A DNA stretch of 64,000 nt from an uncultured Desulfuromonas sp. (GTDB taxonomy: Bacteria > Desulfobacterota > Desulfuromonadia > Desulfuromonadales > Desulfuromonadaceae). Every line of letters starts with the position of its first letter. Position 1 is the first letter of the stretch. Below, piece by piece: positions 1 through 8,598 of the stretch. The notes under the pieces are model-generated. The model was not told where the DNA came from and searched no databases. It saw only the letters and a list, made by a program, of their open reading frames with translations. The position numbers and the translations under genes were made by a program. The stretch spans positions 2,598,225 through 2,662,224 of the forward strand of contig NZ_OY781461.1 of the NCBI RefSeq assembly GCF_963676955.1. The letters run 5' to 3'.

Positions 1-269
1 AAAATGCCGAGCTTGCGAGCCAGTTTTTTGGGGATTCTTGCTGTCATCTCCGTATCATCGCTGATGGTGTCGCTTTGCAGCAGGGGGATGCCGGTGAAGT
101 GGGACAACTGCTCCGTCAGGCTGATTTCATCGAGGTAGCCGCGGCGTACGGCAATCTGACCGAAGGGAGCACGCACCAGACGCTGTTCTTCGAGAATGGT
201 TGAAATCGCTTCGCGGCTGAGGATGCCGTGGCGCAGCAGAAATTCTCCGAATCGCTCCCGTCCGGCCAT
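1..269 (-). CDS. GspE/PilB-type assembly ATPase, N-terminal part only (cut by window edge)
   Basis: Translating the minus strand from the ATG at 269 gives 89 residues beginning MAGRERFGEFLLRHGILS. This has the look of the N-terminal domain of GspE/PilB/MshE extension ATPases (helical bundle with LxxxGxI..., then a QLSHFTGIPLL segment). The nucleotide-binding part lies outside the window. The ATG overlaps the stop of the upstream pilT-like gene by one base (TAATG), so the two are translationally coupled. As the last visible gene of the pilus cluster it would supply the extension motor opposite the PilT-like retraction motor. Confidence 0.8.
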   Translation of the reverse strand, partial: MAGRERFGEFLLRHGILSREAISTILEEQRLVRAPFGQIAVRRGYLDEISLTEQLSHFTGIPLLQSDTISDDTEMTARIPKKLARKLGI

Positions 270-1372
270 TACAGATTCCCCGCGATGCACAGTCGTTGTT
301 TGAGCAGATCGGGCCGTCGCGCCGCCTGCAGGGCGGTCTCCATGGTGATGTGGCCGTTGTGTACCAGCCGGATCAGCGATTGCTCCATGGTCTGCATCCC
401 TTCACGCAGACCCGTTTCAATGGCGGAGTAGATCATTTCATCTTTGGCCTGACGGATCAGGTTGGCGATGCCGGTGTTGATGAACATGATCTCCACGGCC
501 GGGACCCGCCCGCCGCCGACATGGCCGGGCAGAAGACGCTGTGACACCACGGCACGCAGCGAGGTGGACAGTTGCTGGCGGATCTGCCCCTGCTCACCGG
601 CGGGAAACGCGCCGACAATGCGGTTGACTGACGAGGTGGCGTCGCGTGAGTGCAGGGTGGACAAAACGAGATGGCCGGTTTCCGCCGCGGTAATGGCGGT
701 ACGGATGGTTTCCAGATCGCGCATCTCGCCGACCAGAATAACATCCGGGTCGCTGCGCAGAGCATCGCGCATGGCCGAGGCAAACGAAGGCACATCGGTG
801 TGGAGTTCACGCTGAAAGACAATACTGTTGAGGTTGCCGTGCATGTACTCAATGGGATCCTCAATGGTAATGATGGTCCGTTCACTGGTGCGGTTGATTT
901 CGTTGATAATGGTGGCCAGGGTGGTGGATTTACCACTGCCGGTGGCGCCGGTGATCAGGACCAGACCGTCGCGCAATTTGGGCAGACCGGACAGACTCTC
1001 CGGCAGACCGAGAGACGTGAATGACGGCATGCCGTCGGCCAGGATACGAAACGCCGCCGTCATAAGACCGCGCTGAAAATAAACGGCAACCCTGAATCGT
1101 CCCACCTCAGCGATCTCAATGCCGAGATCCACGGACATCCGTTCTCGCAGGATCTCTTTGTGGCGTGTGCTGAGGATCTGATCCAACAGTTGCTCCACCT
1201 CCTTCGGGTTGAAAGGTGAACAATCGCCGCTACGCATGGCCCCACCAATGCGTAACGTCGGCGGCAGACCGCCGCTTAAATGCAGGTCCGAGGCTTTTTG
1301 AAAACGCACCAGGGAAAGCAGTTCGATGATGGTGGTTGGTTTTTTGCGCACGGGGAAAGTCGTCTGTTTCAT
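269..1372 (-). CDS. pilT: PilT-like type IV pilus retraction ATPase
   Basis: A 367-residue cytoplasmic hexameric ATPase of the GspE/PilT family. Visible are Walker A GATGSGKST (residues 142-150), acidic box ITIEDPIEY (168-176), Walker B DPDVILVGE (208-216) and the His box ETGHLVLSTLH (231-241). The N-terminal FQKASDLHLSGG segment is the PAS-like PilT N-domain signature and the length is typical of PilT/PilU. The ATG at 1372 follows AGGA at suitable spacing. It lies 12 bases downstream of the secretin gene and overlaps the following gspE-like start. Having both a PilT-like and a GspE-like motor argues for a retractable pilus-like machine and not a plain type II secretion system. PilT versus PilU cannot be settled from sequence alone. 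Confidence 0.93.
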   Translation of the reverse strand: MKQTTFPVRKKPTTIIELLSLVRFQKASDLHLSGGLPPTLRIGGAMRSGDCSPFNPKEVEQLLDQILSTRHKEILRERMSVDLGIEIAEVGRFRVAVYFQRGLMTAAFRILADGMPSFTSLGLPESLSGLPKLRDGLVLITGATGSGKSTTLATIINEINRTSERTIITIEDPIEYMHGNLNSIVFQRELHTDVPSFASAMRDALRSDPDVILVGEMRDLETIRTAITAAETGHLVLSTLHSRDATSSVNRIVGAFPAGEQGQIRQQLSTSLRAVVSQRLLPGHVGGGRVPAVEIMFINTGIANLIRQAKDEMIYSAIETGLREGMQTMEQSLIRLVHNGHITMETALQAARRPDLLKQRLCIAGNL

Positions 1373-1384
1373 GGCTGTATCCTG

Positions 1385-3175
1385 TTACCTGTCCGTGTCG
1401 GAGCCGGTGGCCGTCTCATAATCGAGCAGGTTTTCCTGTTGGCGGGTCAGGCGTGGATGGGAACTGCGTCGCTCAAGAAACTCCTGGCTTGTTTGCCAAC
1501 CATCACGTGGATGGCGAATCAGGTGCGGTGTCAGAATGATCACGGTTTCCGTTTTTGACTTGGTATCGGCGATCTCCTTGAAGAAAAAACCCAGACCGGG
1601 AATATCGCCGAGCAGCGGCACCTTGTTTTCCGTTTCTTCCACCTGTTCGCGGATAATGCCGCCGATGGCCAGAGGTTCGCCCGGCGCTGCCGTGATCACC
1701 GAGGTCAGCTCGTTACGATTGACGCCGTCGAGAGGAAACGACTGAGAGGAGCCGGTATTTTCATCCACGACGGTGATTTCAGTGACACCCAGATTCGCCG
1801 TGGAGATTTCGGCGCTGAAATCCATGGTGATGGTGCCGTCCTCGTTAATAAACGAAGAGATTTCGATGTCCGTACCCAACTCCTCACGGTTGATGGTGAT
1901 TTCGTAGAGGGTGGTGGTCGGGTTGCCTTCGTCGTCATACAGAGTTTTGCTGGTGACATCCTCACGTAGCGGCGTCTCCTCGCCGACGAAGAACTCCACC
2001 TTGGAGTTGTTGGCGCTCATCAGATAGGGCGTGGCCAGCACGTTGATGCGGTTGTCTTCGGCAAACAGCTTCATGCGTGCGGTGATATTGTGGTTGCCGA
2101 AAACCGTTGACAGGGCAGCGCTTTCAGTCAGGCTGGCTGAAGACATGGAGGAGGCTGAAAATTTGGAATTTCCGTCAAATTCAATATTGAAAAAGCTTTC
2201 AAATCCATCGGAAAGCGTCACCTGAAGGATGGTCATCTCCAACAGAACCTGGTTGGTCGGCGTATCGAGCTCTTCGATGATATGGGCGATCTCATCAAGC
2301 ACCGCCTCGTCCAGAGAGCGAGCCAGGATGCAGTTGTTGCGCTTGAAGACCGTGATGACCGCCGGTACTTTTTTTTCCAGACGCCGAGCCAGTTCCAGGG
2401 CATCGGTAACTCCCTGACTTCCGCCGGTAAGCATTTGTGAGCGAATTTTATCCTGGTCGGTCAATTCCTCGCTCTCGATCGTACCGCCGCCGGAGCTGCC
2501 GCCGGCGTTTTTTTCCTCGGAAATATGGCCATAGACCTCTTCGGTGCCGATGTCGCTGAACACCACCTGACCGTCCATCAGTGATTCGATAATTCGGGCA
2601 ATATCGTTGGCATTGGTGTAGCGCAGGGTGTAGGAGCGCATTTTTTCGTTGCGCCGCACCACCATTTCGTCCGCGTACTCTTCTTTGGTCATCAGGGTGA
2701 CAATGCCGGTATCTTCGCGATACCACAGACCGTTAAGGCGGCAGATCGCTTCCAGTGCCTGGCGTAACCGGGTGCCGCGCAGTTCGATGGACACCAGATG
2801 CTGCGCGGCGCCATTGGTGGCGATAATGTTATAGCCGCACAGCTCGGTTAGCAGGGAAGCCAGAGTTCCCAGAGGTGTTTCATTCAGCGTCAGTCGGTCG
2901 ATTAGGGTTTTCATTCCCAGCCAGTCCGGCTCCTCGGCAGAGAGTTGTGCAGCGGCTCGTTCTGGACTCAGCTTTGTCCCCTGGATGACGTGCATGATCG
3001 GCTGTTCCTTGGCTGGGGCGGATTGAGCGGCCAAAGGAGCATCGGGAAAATTGGACGTTCGCGCCGGCGGCGAATGAAGGACATGGCCATCCGGACGGGG
3101 GAGATGACTGCAACCGCTTATCATTACTGTCGACAGCACGGCGACGCAAAAAAATAACATTCGATAGCGCATCAT
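1385..3175 (-). CDS. Secretin, PilQ/MshL/GspD type, lipoprotein
   Basis: A 596-residue outer-membrane secretin. The N-terminus has a signal sequence ending in a lipobox-like SGC (about residues 20-22). An STN-like domain follows (around 95-165, LNETPLGTLASLL...), then an N1-type domain (YTLRYTNANDIARIIESL) with a Gly/Ser-rich insert, and the secretin domain in the C-terminal half, including the VPLLGDIPGLGFFF and TVIILTPHLI motifs typical of the family. It would form the outer-membrane channel for the fibre. Its start overlaps the pilP-like stop by four bases (ATGA). The architecture fits MshL better than GspD because few N-domains are present; the exact subfamily is an inference. Confidence 0.92.
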   Translation of the reverse strand: MMRYRMLFFCVAVLSTVMISGCSHLPRPDGHVLHSPPARTSNFPDAPLAAQSAPAKEQPIMHVIQGTKLSPERAAAQLSAEEPDWLGMKTLIDRLTLNETPLGTLASLLTELCGYNIIATNGAAQHLVSIELRGTRLRQALEAICRLNGLWYREDTGIVTLMTKEEYADEMVVRRNEKMRSYTLRYTNANDIARIIESLMDGQVVFSDIGTEEVYGHISEEKNAGGSSGGGTIESEELTDQDKIRSQMLTGGSQGVTDALELARRLEKKVPAVITVFKRNNCILARSLDEAVLDEIAHIIEELDTPTNQVLLEMTILQVTLSDGFESFFNIEFDGNSKFSASSMSSASLTESAALSTVFGNHNITARMKLFAEDNRINVLATPYLMSANNSKVEFFVGEETPLREDVTSKTLYDDEGNPTTTLYEITINREELGTDIEISSFINEDGTITMDFSAEISTANLGVTEITVVDENTGSSQSFPLDGVNRNELTSVITAAPGEPLAIGGIIREQVEETENKVPLLGDIPGLGFFFKEIADTKSKTETVIILTPHLIRHPRDGWQTSQEFLERRSSHPRLTRQQENLLDYETATGSDTDR

Positions 3176-3558
3176 AAATCCAACTTATAGGTCTTTTGAT
3201 TTGTGTCCGACAGCAGCAAGCTACCCTTGTTCAGACAAGCCTGAAACTTATAGATCATGTCGTTGGATGCAACACGCACGACGGTGCGCGCGCTTCCGAT
3301 CAGGTAATACGTCCGCTTCTCGGAATCATCCTCTGGACAGGAAAGAATCGCCCGGCTTTCACCGCCGACGGTCACCAGACCATGCAGCCGTACTTTGTCG
3401 GCGGCCAAAGCATACTCGGACGGAGCAGTGTTCTGATTGGTGCTCATAAAAGGATTACGCTGAGCGGGTGGGTCCGCGGCATATCCCTGCATCGGCACGG
3501 CTGTCCATAGTGTTAACGTCGCCAGCATCAGAACTGTGCGACCGCCAATGGTTTTCAT
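3172..3558 (-). CDS. PilP/MshK-like pilus assembly protein
   Basis: A 128-residue exported protein: signal peptide (MKTIGGRTVLMLATLTLWTA, cleavage near GYAA), then a short linker and a beta-rich domain with LHGLVTVGGESRAIL and a C-terminal KTYKLDL. This matches the small periplasmic partner (PilP, MshK or GspC homology region) that links the inner-membrane platform to the secretin. AAGGAG precedes the ATG at good spacing. It directly precedes and overlaps the secretin gene, as pilP precedes pilQ elsewhere. Primary-sequence similarity is weak, so the call rests mainly on architecture and position. Confidence 0.7.
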   Translation of the reverse strand: MKTIGGRTVLMLATLTLWTAVPMQGYAADPPAQRNPFMSTNQNTAPSEYALAADKVRLHGLVTVGGESRAILSCPEDDSEKRTYYLIGSARTVVRVASNDMIYKFQACLNKGSLLLSDTNQKTYKLDL

Positions 3559-3627
3559 AACAAACTCCTTTTATGCGTGGTGCAGGAAAAAAATTGCCAA
3601 CCTGCGACCTTGAACTTTTATAGCAGC

Positions 3628-4003
3628 CTGTATCCGCCTTGATCGCGAAGTCATCGTGAAGCAAAAGCCTTTGATTGAGCCTCACGATAAGGGCCCCGAT
3701 AAGATCGGATAACACCTTGAAATTCGTGAACCACGGAGTCGCGGAGTCACGGAGAAAAGCTTAAAAAATCCTGGTTTAAGGTCCTTCTCCGTGCCTCCGT
3801 GGTAAATGTTTTGTTTTTCATCGCGGTCTGTATCCGCCTTGATCGCGAAGTCATCGTGAAGCAAAAGCCCTTGATTGAGCCTCACGATAAGGGCCTCGAT
3901 AACTTCGGATAACACCTTGAAACCTGTAAACCACGGAGACGCGGAGGCATGGAGAAAAACTTGAAAATCCTGGTTTGTGGTTCTTCTCCGTGCCTCCGTG
4001 GTG
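3628..4003. repeat. Two tandem copies of a ~176-bp interspersed repeat (period 200 bp)
   Basis: Copy A (3628-3803) and copy B (3828-4003) both run from CTGTATCCGCCTTGATCGCG to CTCCGTGCCTCCGTGGT and are largely identical, offset by exactly 200 bases. Each contains inverted arms of the type CCACGGAG...CTCCGTGG that could fold into a long hairpin. A related copy lies at 39881-40066. It fills the gap between pilO and pilP inside an otherwise tight operon. No coding function is apparent. Confidence 0.85.
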
Positions 4004-4017
4004 AAAAAATCCCACCG

Positions 4018-4560
4018 TCAAAACAGCAGCTGCGCCTTGACCGTGATGGTGCCGTCAAGCCGTTCGCTGGTGATAATGTTCAACTCGCGCAGTTCAATGG
4101 GCTGCTGCATGGCTTTGAGACTGTCGATAAAGTGCAGAAGATGCGGAAAAAAACCCGTTAGTTGCACCTCGAAAGACTCCCAGTTGTAGAGGTCTTCATC
4201 AACCGGTCCGAGGGGCGTCAACTGCACCATCAACAGGCCCTGTTCGTAGGCTTTGCGGTTGATCGTATCGAGCAGGGTGATGGCTTCCTGCGCATTGTCG
4301 CTACGTCCGCCGGCTTCGTGCAGCTGCTGTTTGAGGTCGTCGCGCTCCTGTTTTTTTTTCTCAATCGCCTTTTTAACCGGAGCCAGCGGCGGCGGTTCGT
4401 CCAGCTTGTTGTACTGGCCGATGGTGCTGTTGAGTTTGGCCACGGTTTTTTTCAACGCCTTGGCCTGCGGGTCGTACACCTTGTTGAGATAAAAGTAACT
4501 GCCGGAAACCAGAATGGCGGCAATCAGCCCGAATTTCTCAAGCTTGGTCAGTTTGCGCAT
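4018..4560 (-). CDS. pilO: PilO-like pilus assembly protein
   Basis: About 180 residues when started at the ATG at 4560, which has GGAG eight bases upstream; a longer frame exists but lacks a ribosome site. Features are a short cytoplasmic N-terminus, one membrane segment (LIAAILVSGSYFYLNKVY), a coiled-coil stretch rich in Lys/Glu/Gln, and a C-terminal ferredoxin-like domain (SFEVQLTGFFPHLLHFIDSL). This is the PilO/MshJ plan: an inner-membrane protein pairing with PilN in the alignment complex. The start lies within the end of the pilMN gene (23-base overlap), indicating coupling. Confidence 0.85.
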   Translation of the reverse strand: MRKLTKLEKFGLIAAILVSGSYFYLNKVYDPQAKALKKTVAKLNSTIGQYNKLDEPPPLAPVKKAIEKKKQERDDLKQQLHEAGGRSDNAQEAITLLDTINRKAYEQGLLMVQLTPLGPVDEDLYNWESFEVQLTGFFPHLLHFIDSLKAMQQPIELRELNIITSERLDGTITVKAQLLF

Positions 4561-6079
4561 GGTCCGACAACTCCAGTTCAAGAGAGAACACAAAACGATC
4601 CAGATCGAATTTCAACTCCGTCACTTTGACCGTTTGGCACCAGGGGTAGTGTTGCAGGGTCACGGCAAAACGACTGACGCCGTCGGCGTCCAGTGCTTCG
4701 CCGTGAAGTGTGAAATGAGAACCGTGTTGGACGACGTTGGCAAGGGTCAGGTGGTCGGGCAGTTTCCCCAGAGCCGTCAGAGTGCGCTGCAGCTGGATGA
4801 GATTGTTGTCCGAGCCGCCGGTGACGAAATCGATCTGTTCTTCCAGCATTCGAATCTCGCCGCTCAGTCCATCCACCTGTTGTTTGTGGTTCTGGTAAAG
4901 AGTATTGCTCTTCTGGCGCGCCTCGACCTTGGCCGTCAGTTCCTTAATCTGTTGGTCGTAGTTGTTTTTCTGAAACACCATCCACTCGTAGTGGCCGAAC
5001 AGGGTGAGGGCCAGCAGCACCGCCACCACCATCGGCATCATGTAGGCATTGTCTTTCAATCGCACGCTCAGAGGCGCGGTGTCGTCGATGCCGATATGGC
5101 GGTTTGTTGCACCGTGCAACTCGCGCAAACCCGCGCCCACACTGGTGGCAAAGACGGCATTGAGCGCCGCATGGTCGGCCTTGCTCAGATTGCGCTCTTT
5201 GCTCAGCGAAAGGGCTTCGGCGCCGTTGGGACACAGATCGTTGAGCCAGGCGACGATCTGTGAATCCAGCGCACCGGGTCCCGTCACCAGCAGTGGGTTG
5301 GGCGGCGGCGCCTGTTCAATGATATAGCGTAATGACGATTCAATCTCGCTGGCCTGTTCTCCGGCGGCCAGTTCGCGCAGACTCTCTCGGCCTAAAGGAT
5401 AGGCGCTGATCTGCTCGGGTTGACGTCCCTTGATCACGACAAACGCGGACAGATCGGTGCCGATATCAAGTACGGCACGGGCATCGTCGCCGTCAGACGC
5501 CGGCAGATAAAAACAGGAATCCGGGGCGTAGATGCGTTGCATTTTCAGGCCGGCGCGCTTGCAGGTCTGACGCAGGGCGAGGAAGACGTTCTTTTCCATG
5601 ACACTGACCTGCACATCAACATCCTGCCCTCCTTCCAGAGTAAGGAGGATGTCGTCCTTGTCCTGTTGCTGTGGTTCCACACCCACCAGAGCCGTTGCGC
5701 CGTTAATGCCGGTAAAGGGCTCCACCTCCCAGCGCAGTGATTCCGCCAACTGATAATGTTTCAGTTTGCGCAACCGGGTTGACTCCACCGAAAGCTGCAC
5801 GGTGCGCGTCAACGGCGTGACCAGCACCACCGTTCGACCGGCGTAGGACAGGCGCTTGGCCAAAGCGTCCAGATCGTCACTGTCCGGCAGGTCCTCACCG
5901 GGGTTTTTGCGTTCGCTGGAGACAAAATCGACAATCGTCGTTTTTCGGCCGTGGGCTTGCACCACCGCACCATAGAGCTGGCTGTCACTGATTTCGACGG
6001 CCAGGATGGTGCGTGCCGGCAGCAAGTCGAGGCCGCGCAGGATCAGATTTCCGGCCCATGCGGACAGAGGGTTTTTCAT
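4538..6079 (-). CDS. Fused PilM-PilN pilus assembly protein
   Basis: A single reading frame joins two usually separate proteins. Residues ~1-320 look like PilM/MshI, an actin-like fold with TILAVEISDSQLYGAVV and ARAVLDIGTDLSAFVVIKG as the phosphate-binding strands. Residues ~330-513 look like PilN: membrane segment MMPMVVAVLLALTLFGHYEW, coiled coil, then a ferredoxin-like domain. It would sit in the inner membrane with the actin-like half in the cytoplasm, docking the ATPases. I prefer the ATG at 6079, with GGAG 12 bases upstream, over the TTG at 6097. MshI in MSHA systems is also PilM-like, so this fused form supports an MSHA-like relationship. Confidence 0.85.
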   Translation of the reverse strand: MKNPLSAWAGNLILRGLDLLPARTILAVEISDSQLYGAVVQAHGRKTTIVDFVSSERKNPGEDLPDSDDLDALAKRLSYAGRTVVLVTPLTRTVQLSVESTRLRKLKHYQLAESLRWEVEPFTGINGATALVGVEPQQQDKDDILLTLEGGQDVDVQVSVMEKNVFLALRQTCKRAGLKMQRIYAPDSCFYLPASDGDDARAVLDIGTDLSAFVVIKGRQPEQISAYPLGRESLRELAAGEQASEIESSLRYIIEQAPPPNPLLVTGPGALDSQIVAWLNDLCPNGAEALSLSKERNLSKADHAALNAVFATSVGAGLRELHGATNRHIGIDDTAPLSVRLKDNAYMMPMVVAVLLALTLFGHYEWMVFQKNNYDQQIKELTAKVEARQKSNTLYQNHKQQVDGLSGEIRMLEEQIDFVTGGSDNNLIQLQRTLTALGKLPDHLTLANVVQHGSHFTLHGEALDADGVSRFAVTLQHYPWCQTVKVTELKFDLDRFVFSLELELSDHAQTDQA

Positions 6080-6184
6080 GGTGTTGTGGTGCTCCAATTA
6101 TCGTTAATGGCTGTCGATTTTTTTTTGAATCCACCATTTCCTGAGGTTTGGCGATCAAATCGCAGGTCTTTGGGGATAAAAAAC

Positions 6185-6262
6185 TTCCCGGCCATCATGT
6201 CCTGGCGGATGGATCCTTCTTCCCCAAGGAGGCGCTGCTGACAGGACATGGATGGCCGGGAA
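6185..6262. repeat. Long inverted repeat between large pilin gene and pilMN
   Basis: Left arm 6185-6204 (TTCCCGGCCATCATGTCCTG) pairs with right arm 6242-6262 across 37 bases, with one extra base in the right arm, giving a ~20-bp stem. There is no T-run on the minus-strand 3' side, so it is not a classical intrinsic terminator. It could attenuate transcription or stabilise the upstream pilin mRNA relative to the assembly genes. Confidence 0.7.
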
Positions 6263-6324
6263 ATCGAAAACCGTTTTTTGTTCACGTAGATTTTTTGCTC
6301 AAGCCGCCCGTGGTTGTTGCCCTG

Positions 6325-8385
6325 TTACGGGGCTGAGTGGAACGTGGTGCCGTCAATAGTTAATGTCACCTGGGTGCCGCTGCCGGATTCGGCGGTCACC
6401 GGGTAAATGAACGCCCGATACTTTTCGCCGCTGTCCACCGTGTCGTTGTCATCGGCGTCATGCCATACCACCAGATAGCGTGCGCCACTGGGCAGCAGCT
6501 CGCTGCTCAGGTCGTCGTAGTTGAACGCGGGATCAACCAGGCTGCCGTCGCCGACCACCCAATCGTCCGCCAGGGTGTCACTGTCGGCATCGGTCAGAAC
6601 CGAGGCGCTGAGCAGGTCGATGCCATCGGTCGGGCTCGCCGAGCGGTAAAAAGCCGCTTTGGTGGTGTCGTAGGTGGCATCGCCGACATAGGCATTGACC
6701 ACGGTCAATTGCGGCAACAGAAAATAACCGGGCTGCCAGTCGATAGCATCCACCCGTAGCGTCACATTGTCCGTGTTGTACGTGGCCGTCGGGTCATAGC
6801 TGTCTACATCAAAGGCTTCCACCGGATTGGCGGGAGCCTCGTAGTCGCCACCCGTATCACCGAAATCGTACTGACCGTCTTTGCCGCGCGACAGGATCAG
6901 CAGTGCATCCTCAGCGACGTCGTAAAAAAACAGCATCTCGCGCTCCCAGGCATCGACAAGTACTTGTCCGGCGCCATGTCCCTGTGGCGCGGTCAGATAG
7001 GAGCGTTTCCAGCCGATGCCCCACAGTGATGATGAGAGATCGTCCGTATCATCCGTGCCGTCGCTGCCATTCGGCTCTCGCGTCCATAACCCGCGCGGCT
7101 GGCCCACGGTGTAAGCCGTATCCGCGCTGTTTTTGTCATCCCAGTGGTCGCTTTCCCAACGCAGCAGCGCCGGCCATTGCCCGGTGTCGCCTGTAAAGCC
7201 GCTGTTGAGACCGCCCGGAGCATCACCGACAAGAGCCTGGCGTATCCGGCCCAGCAACTGACGCGTGGCGGCGATTTTGGCCTGCTGCTGCACATCGAGG
7301 AGCGCCTGCCAGTCGCGCGAGTAGAGCTTGAGCACGATGTTGTCCTGGTTCGTATCGGCGTCTTCGTCGTAGGCCAGGCTCATGATGTCGCTTGCGTCCG
7401 ACGTCCAGACATGGCTGGCGCAGGTTCCCTTGTTCGGGTATTCTCCTTCGCGGTCCGGCCCTTCCGAGAGAATCCAGAAGATGGTGGCGTCACCGGAATC
7501 GTCCGGATCGTCGGTGATGAAAAAGCGCAGGGAACGTCCCCAGCCGTCGACGAAACGGCCATCGTTCTGCAGCAGGCGGAAGGATTCCTTGTCGTCGAAA
7601 AACTCGCCCGGTTCGTCCGGCGAGGGGTAATAGTCACCATCCTCCCACCGCTCTACGCTCAAGGCGGGAATCCAAACCGGTTCCAGCGCTTCATAGTCGC
7701 CGTCGTTCTCGGCCCAGTGGTCGCTGTCGGAAAGCTTTTGGTCGAGCGGTGGGCTGATGTACGGCCCTTTCCAGTTCGGCCCCAGATCCAGACCCGGTGC
7801 TTTGTAGCTGCCGATATCAAACGGGAGATCTTCGGGAAAGCGGGTCCACAGCCCGCGCGGCTGACCCTCGTTCTCCGTTTCCAGCCCGCCGATGTGGTCG
7901 CTGTCGGCCGTCGGATCGTCGCTCAGGCGACGATAGGGGCGGTTCCAGTGCCAGCGGTTGCCGCGAAAAAAGCCCGACGGGCGTAAAAAAACCTTACTGG
8001 CGTCCACGGGGTAGTCCGGTCCCTGGCTCTGGCCCAGTCCGCTGGCCATGTGGTCCGGATCTTCCCAACCGACGCCGCCGAAGTTGGGACGCACCTCGGC
8101 GCGTGCCTCCCACAGCGCGGGCCAGGCATGCAGATCACCGACGTAGCCGCCGATCAGCGGGTGGCCTTCGGCGTCGAATCGATCCTGCGGACCCACGATG
8201 GCGCGGCGCAGCTGTTTCATGGTGTCGCGGGTGATCTCGGCGCGCCGGTGGTTGTCGAGCATGCCAGCCGCCGGGGTAATCATGGCCGTGAGCAGGCCGA
8301 GGATGAAAACAACGATCAGCACTTCCAGCAGGGTGAAGCCGGCTTGGCGGGATATTTTCGCATGTCGCAACTTGATGTTTTTCAT
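6325..8385 (-). CDS. Very large prepilin-like protein with two repeated modules
   Basis: About 686 residues from the ATG at 8385. This start leaves a normal 15-16-residue basic leader before the prepilin peptidase motif G/FTLLEVLIVVF, followed by the hydrophobic pilin helix. Most pilins and pseudopilins are 120-250 residues. The rest consists of two related modules: motifs GDLHAWPAL, GQPRGLWTR, DGWGRSLRFF and ILSEGPDREGEY in the first recur in the same order as GDTGQWPAL, GQPRGLWTR, DAWEREMLFF and ILSRGKDGQYD in the second. A C-terminal domain with Asp-rich turns follows. It is probably a minor or tip pilin displayed by the machine encoded downstream. The large domain's role is unknown. Confidence 0.8.
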   Translation of the reverse strand: MKNIKLRHAKISRQAGFTLLEVLIVVFILGLLTAMITPAAGMLDNHRRAEITRDTMKQLRRAIVGPQDRFDAEGHPLIGGYVGDLHAWPALWEARAEVRPNFGGVGWEDPDHMASGLGQSQGPDYPVDASKVFLRPSGFFRGNRWHWNRPYRRLSDDPTADSDHIGGLETENEGQPRGLWTRFPEDLPFDIGSYKAPGLDLGPNWKGPYISPPLDQKLSDSDHWAENDGDYEALEPVWIPALSVERWEDGDYYPSPDEPGEFFDDKESFRLLQNDGRFVDGWGRSLRFFITDDPDDSGDATIFWILSEGPDREGEYPNKGTCASHVWTSDASDIMSLAYDEDADTNQDNIVLKLYSRDWQALLDVQQQAKIAATRQLLGRIRQALVGDAPGGLNSGFTGDTGQWPALLRWESDHWDDKNSADTAYTVGQPRGLWTREPNGSDGTDDTDDLSSSLWGIGWKRSYLTAPQGHGAGQVLVDAWEREMLFFYDVAEDALLILSRGKDGQYDFGDTGGDYEAPANPVEAFDVDSYDPTATYNTDNVTLRVDAIDWQPGYFLLPQLTVVNAYVGDATYDTTKAAFYRSASPTDGIDLLSASVLTDADSDTLADDWVVGDGSLVDPAFNYDDLSSELLPSGARYLVVWHDADDNDTVDSGEKYRAFIYPVTAESGSGTQVTLTIDGTTFHSAP

Positions 8386-8571
8386 CTTCCGTATCGGAGC
8401 TCCTGCGCCTCGGTGCATCTGCTTGACACAGTTGTCTGTTCTGGAGGCAGTCATGGCTTCGACGCAAAGCTACTCCTCTGCCTTGGGAGAGCAGCCCTGC
8501 GCCCAATCCTTCTGCCTGAAAATGGCGGGGGCACTGCAGTATCCCCCGCCGAAGGTTTGTGTCATGCCGCC

Positions 8572-8598
8572 GTTAAGGTCAACAGCGGCGGCTTTTTA
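8572..8598 (+). terminator. Hairpin followed by T-run between the two prepilin genes (plus orientation)
   Basis: GCCGCCG and CGGCGGC form a 7-bp GC stem followed by TTTTT on the plus strand. Both flanking genes are on the minus strand, where the U-tract would be absent, so its function is unclear. It may modulate read-through or stabilise the upstream pilin transcript. Confidence 0.4.

Noticed and set aside
6076-6285. 69-residue minus-strand frame between pilMN and the large pilin
   Set aside because: Runs through the long inverted repeat, without a ribosome site or family resemblance.
6098-6324. Possible c-di-GMP riboswitch in the pilus operon leader
   Set aside because: Only a simple long hairpin is present; the conserved GEMM core bases were not found by eye.
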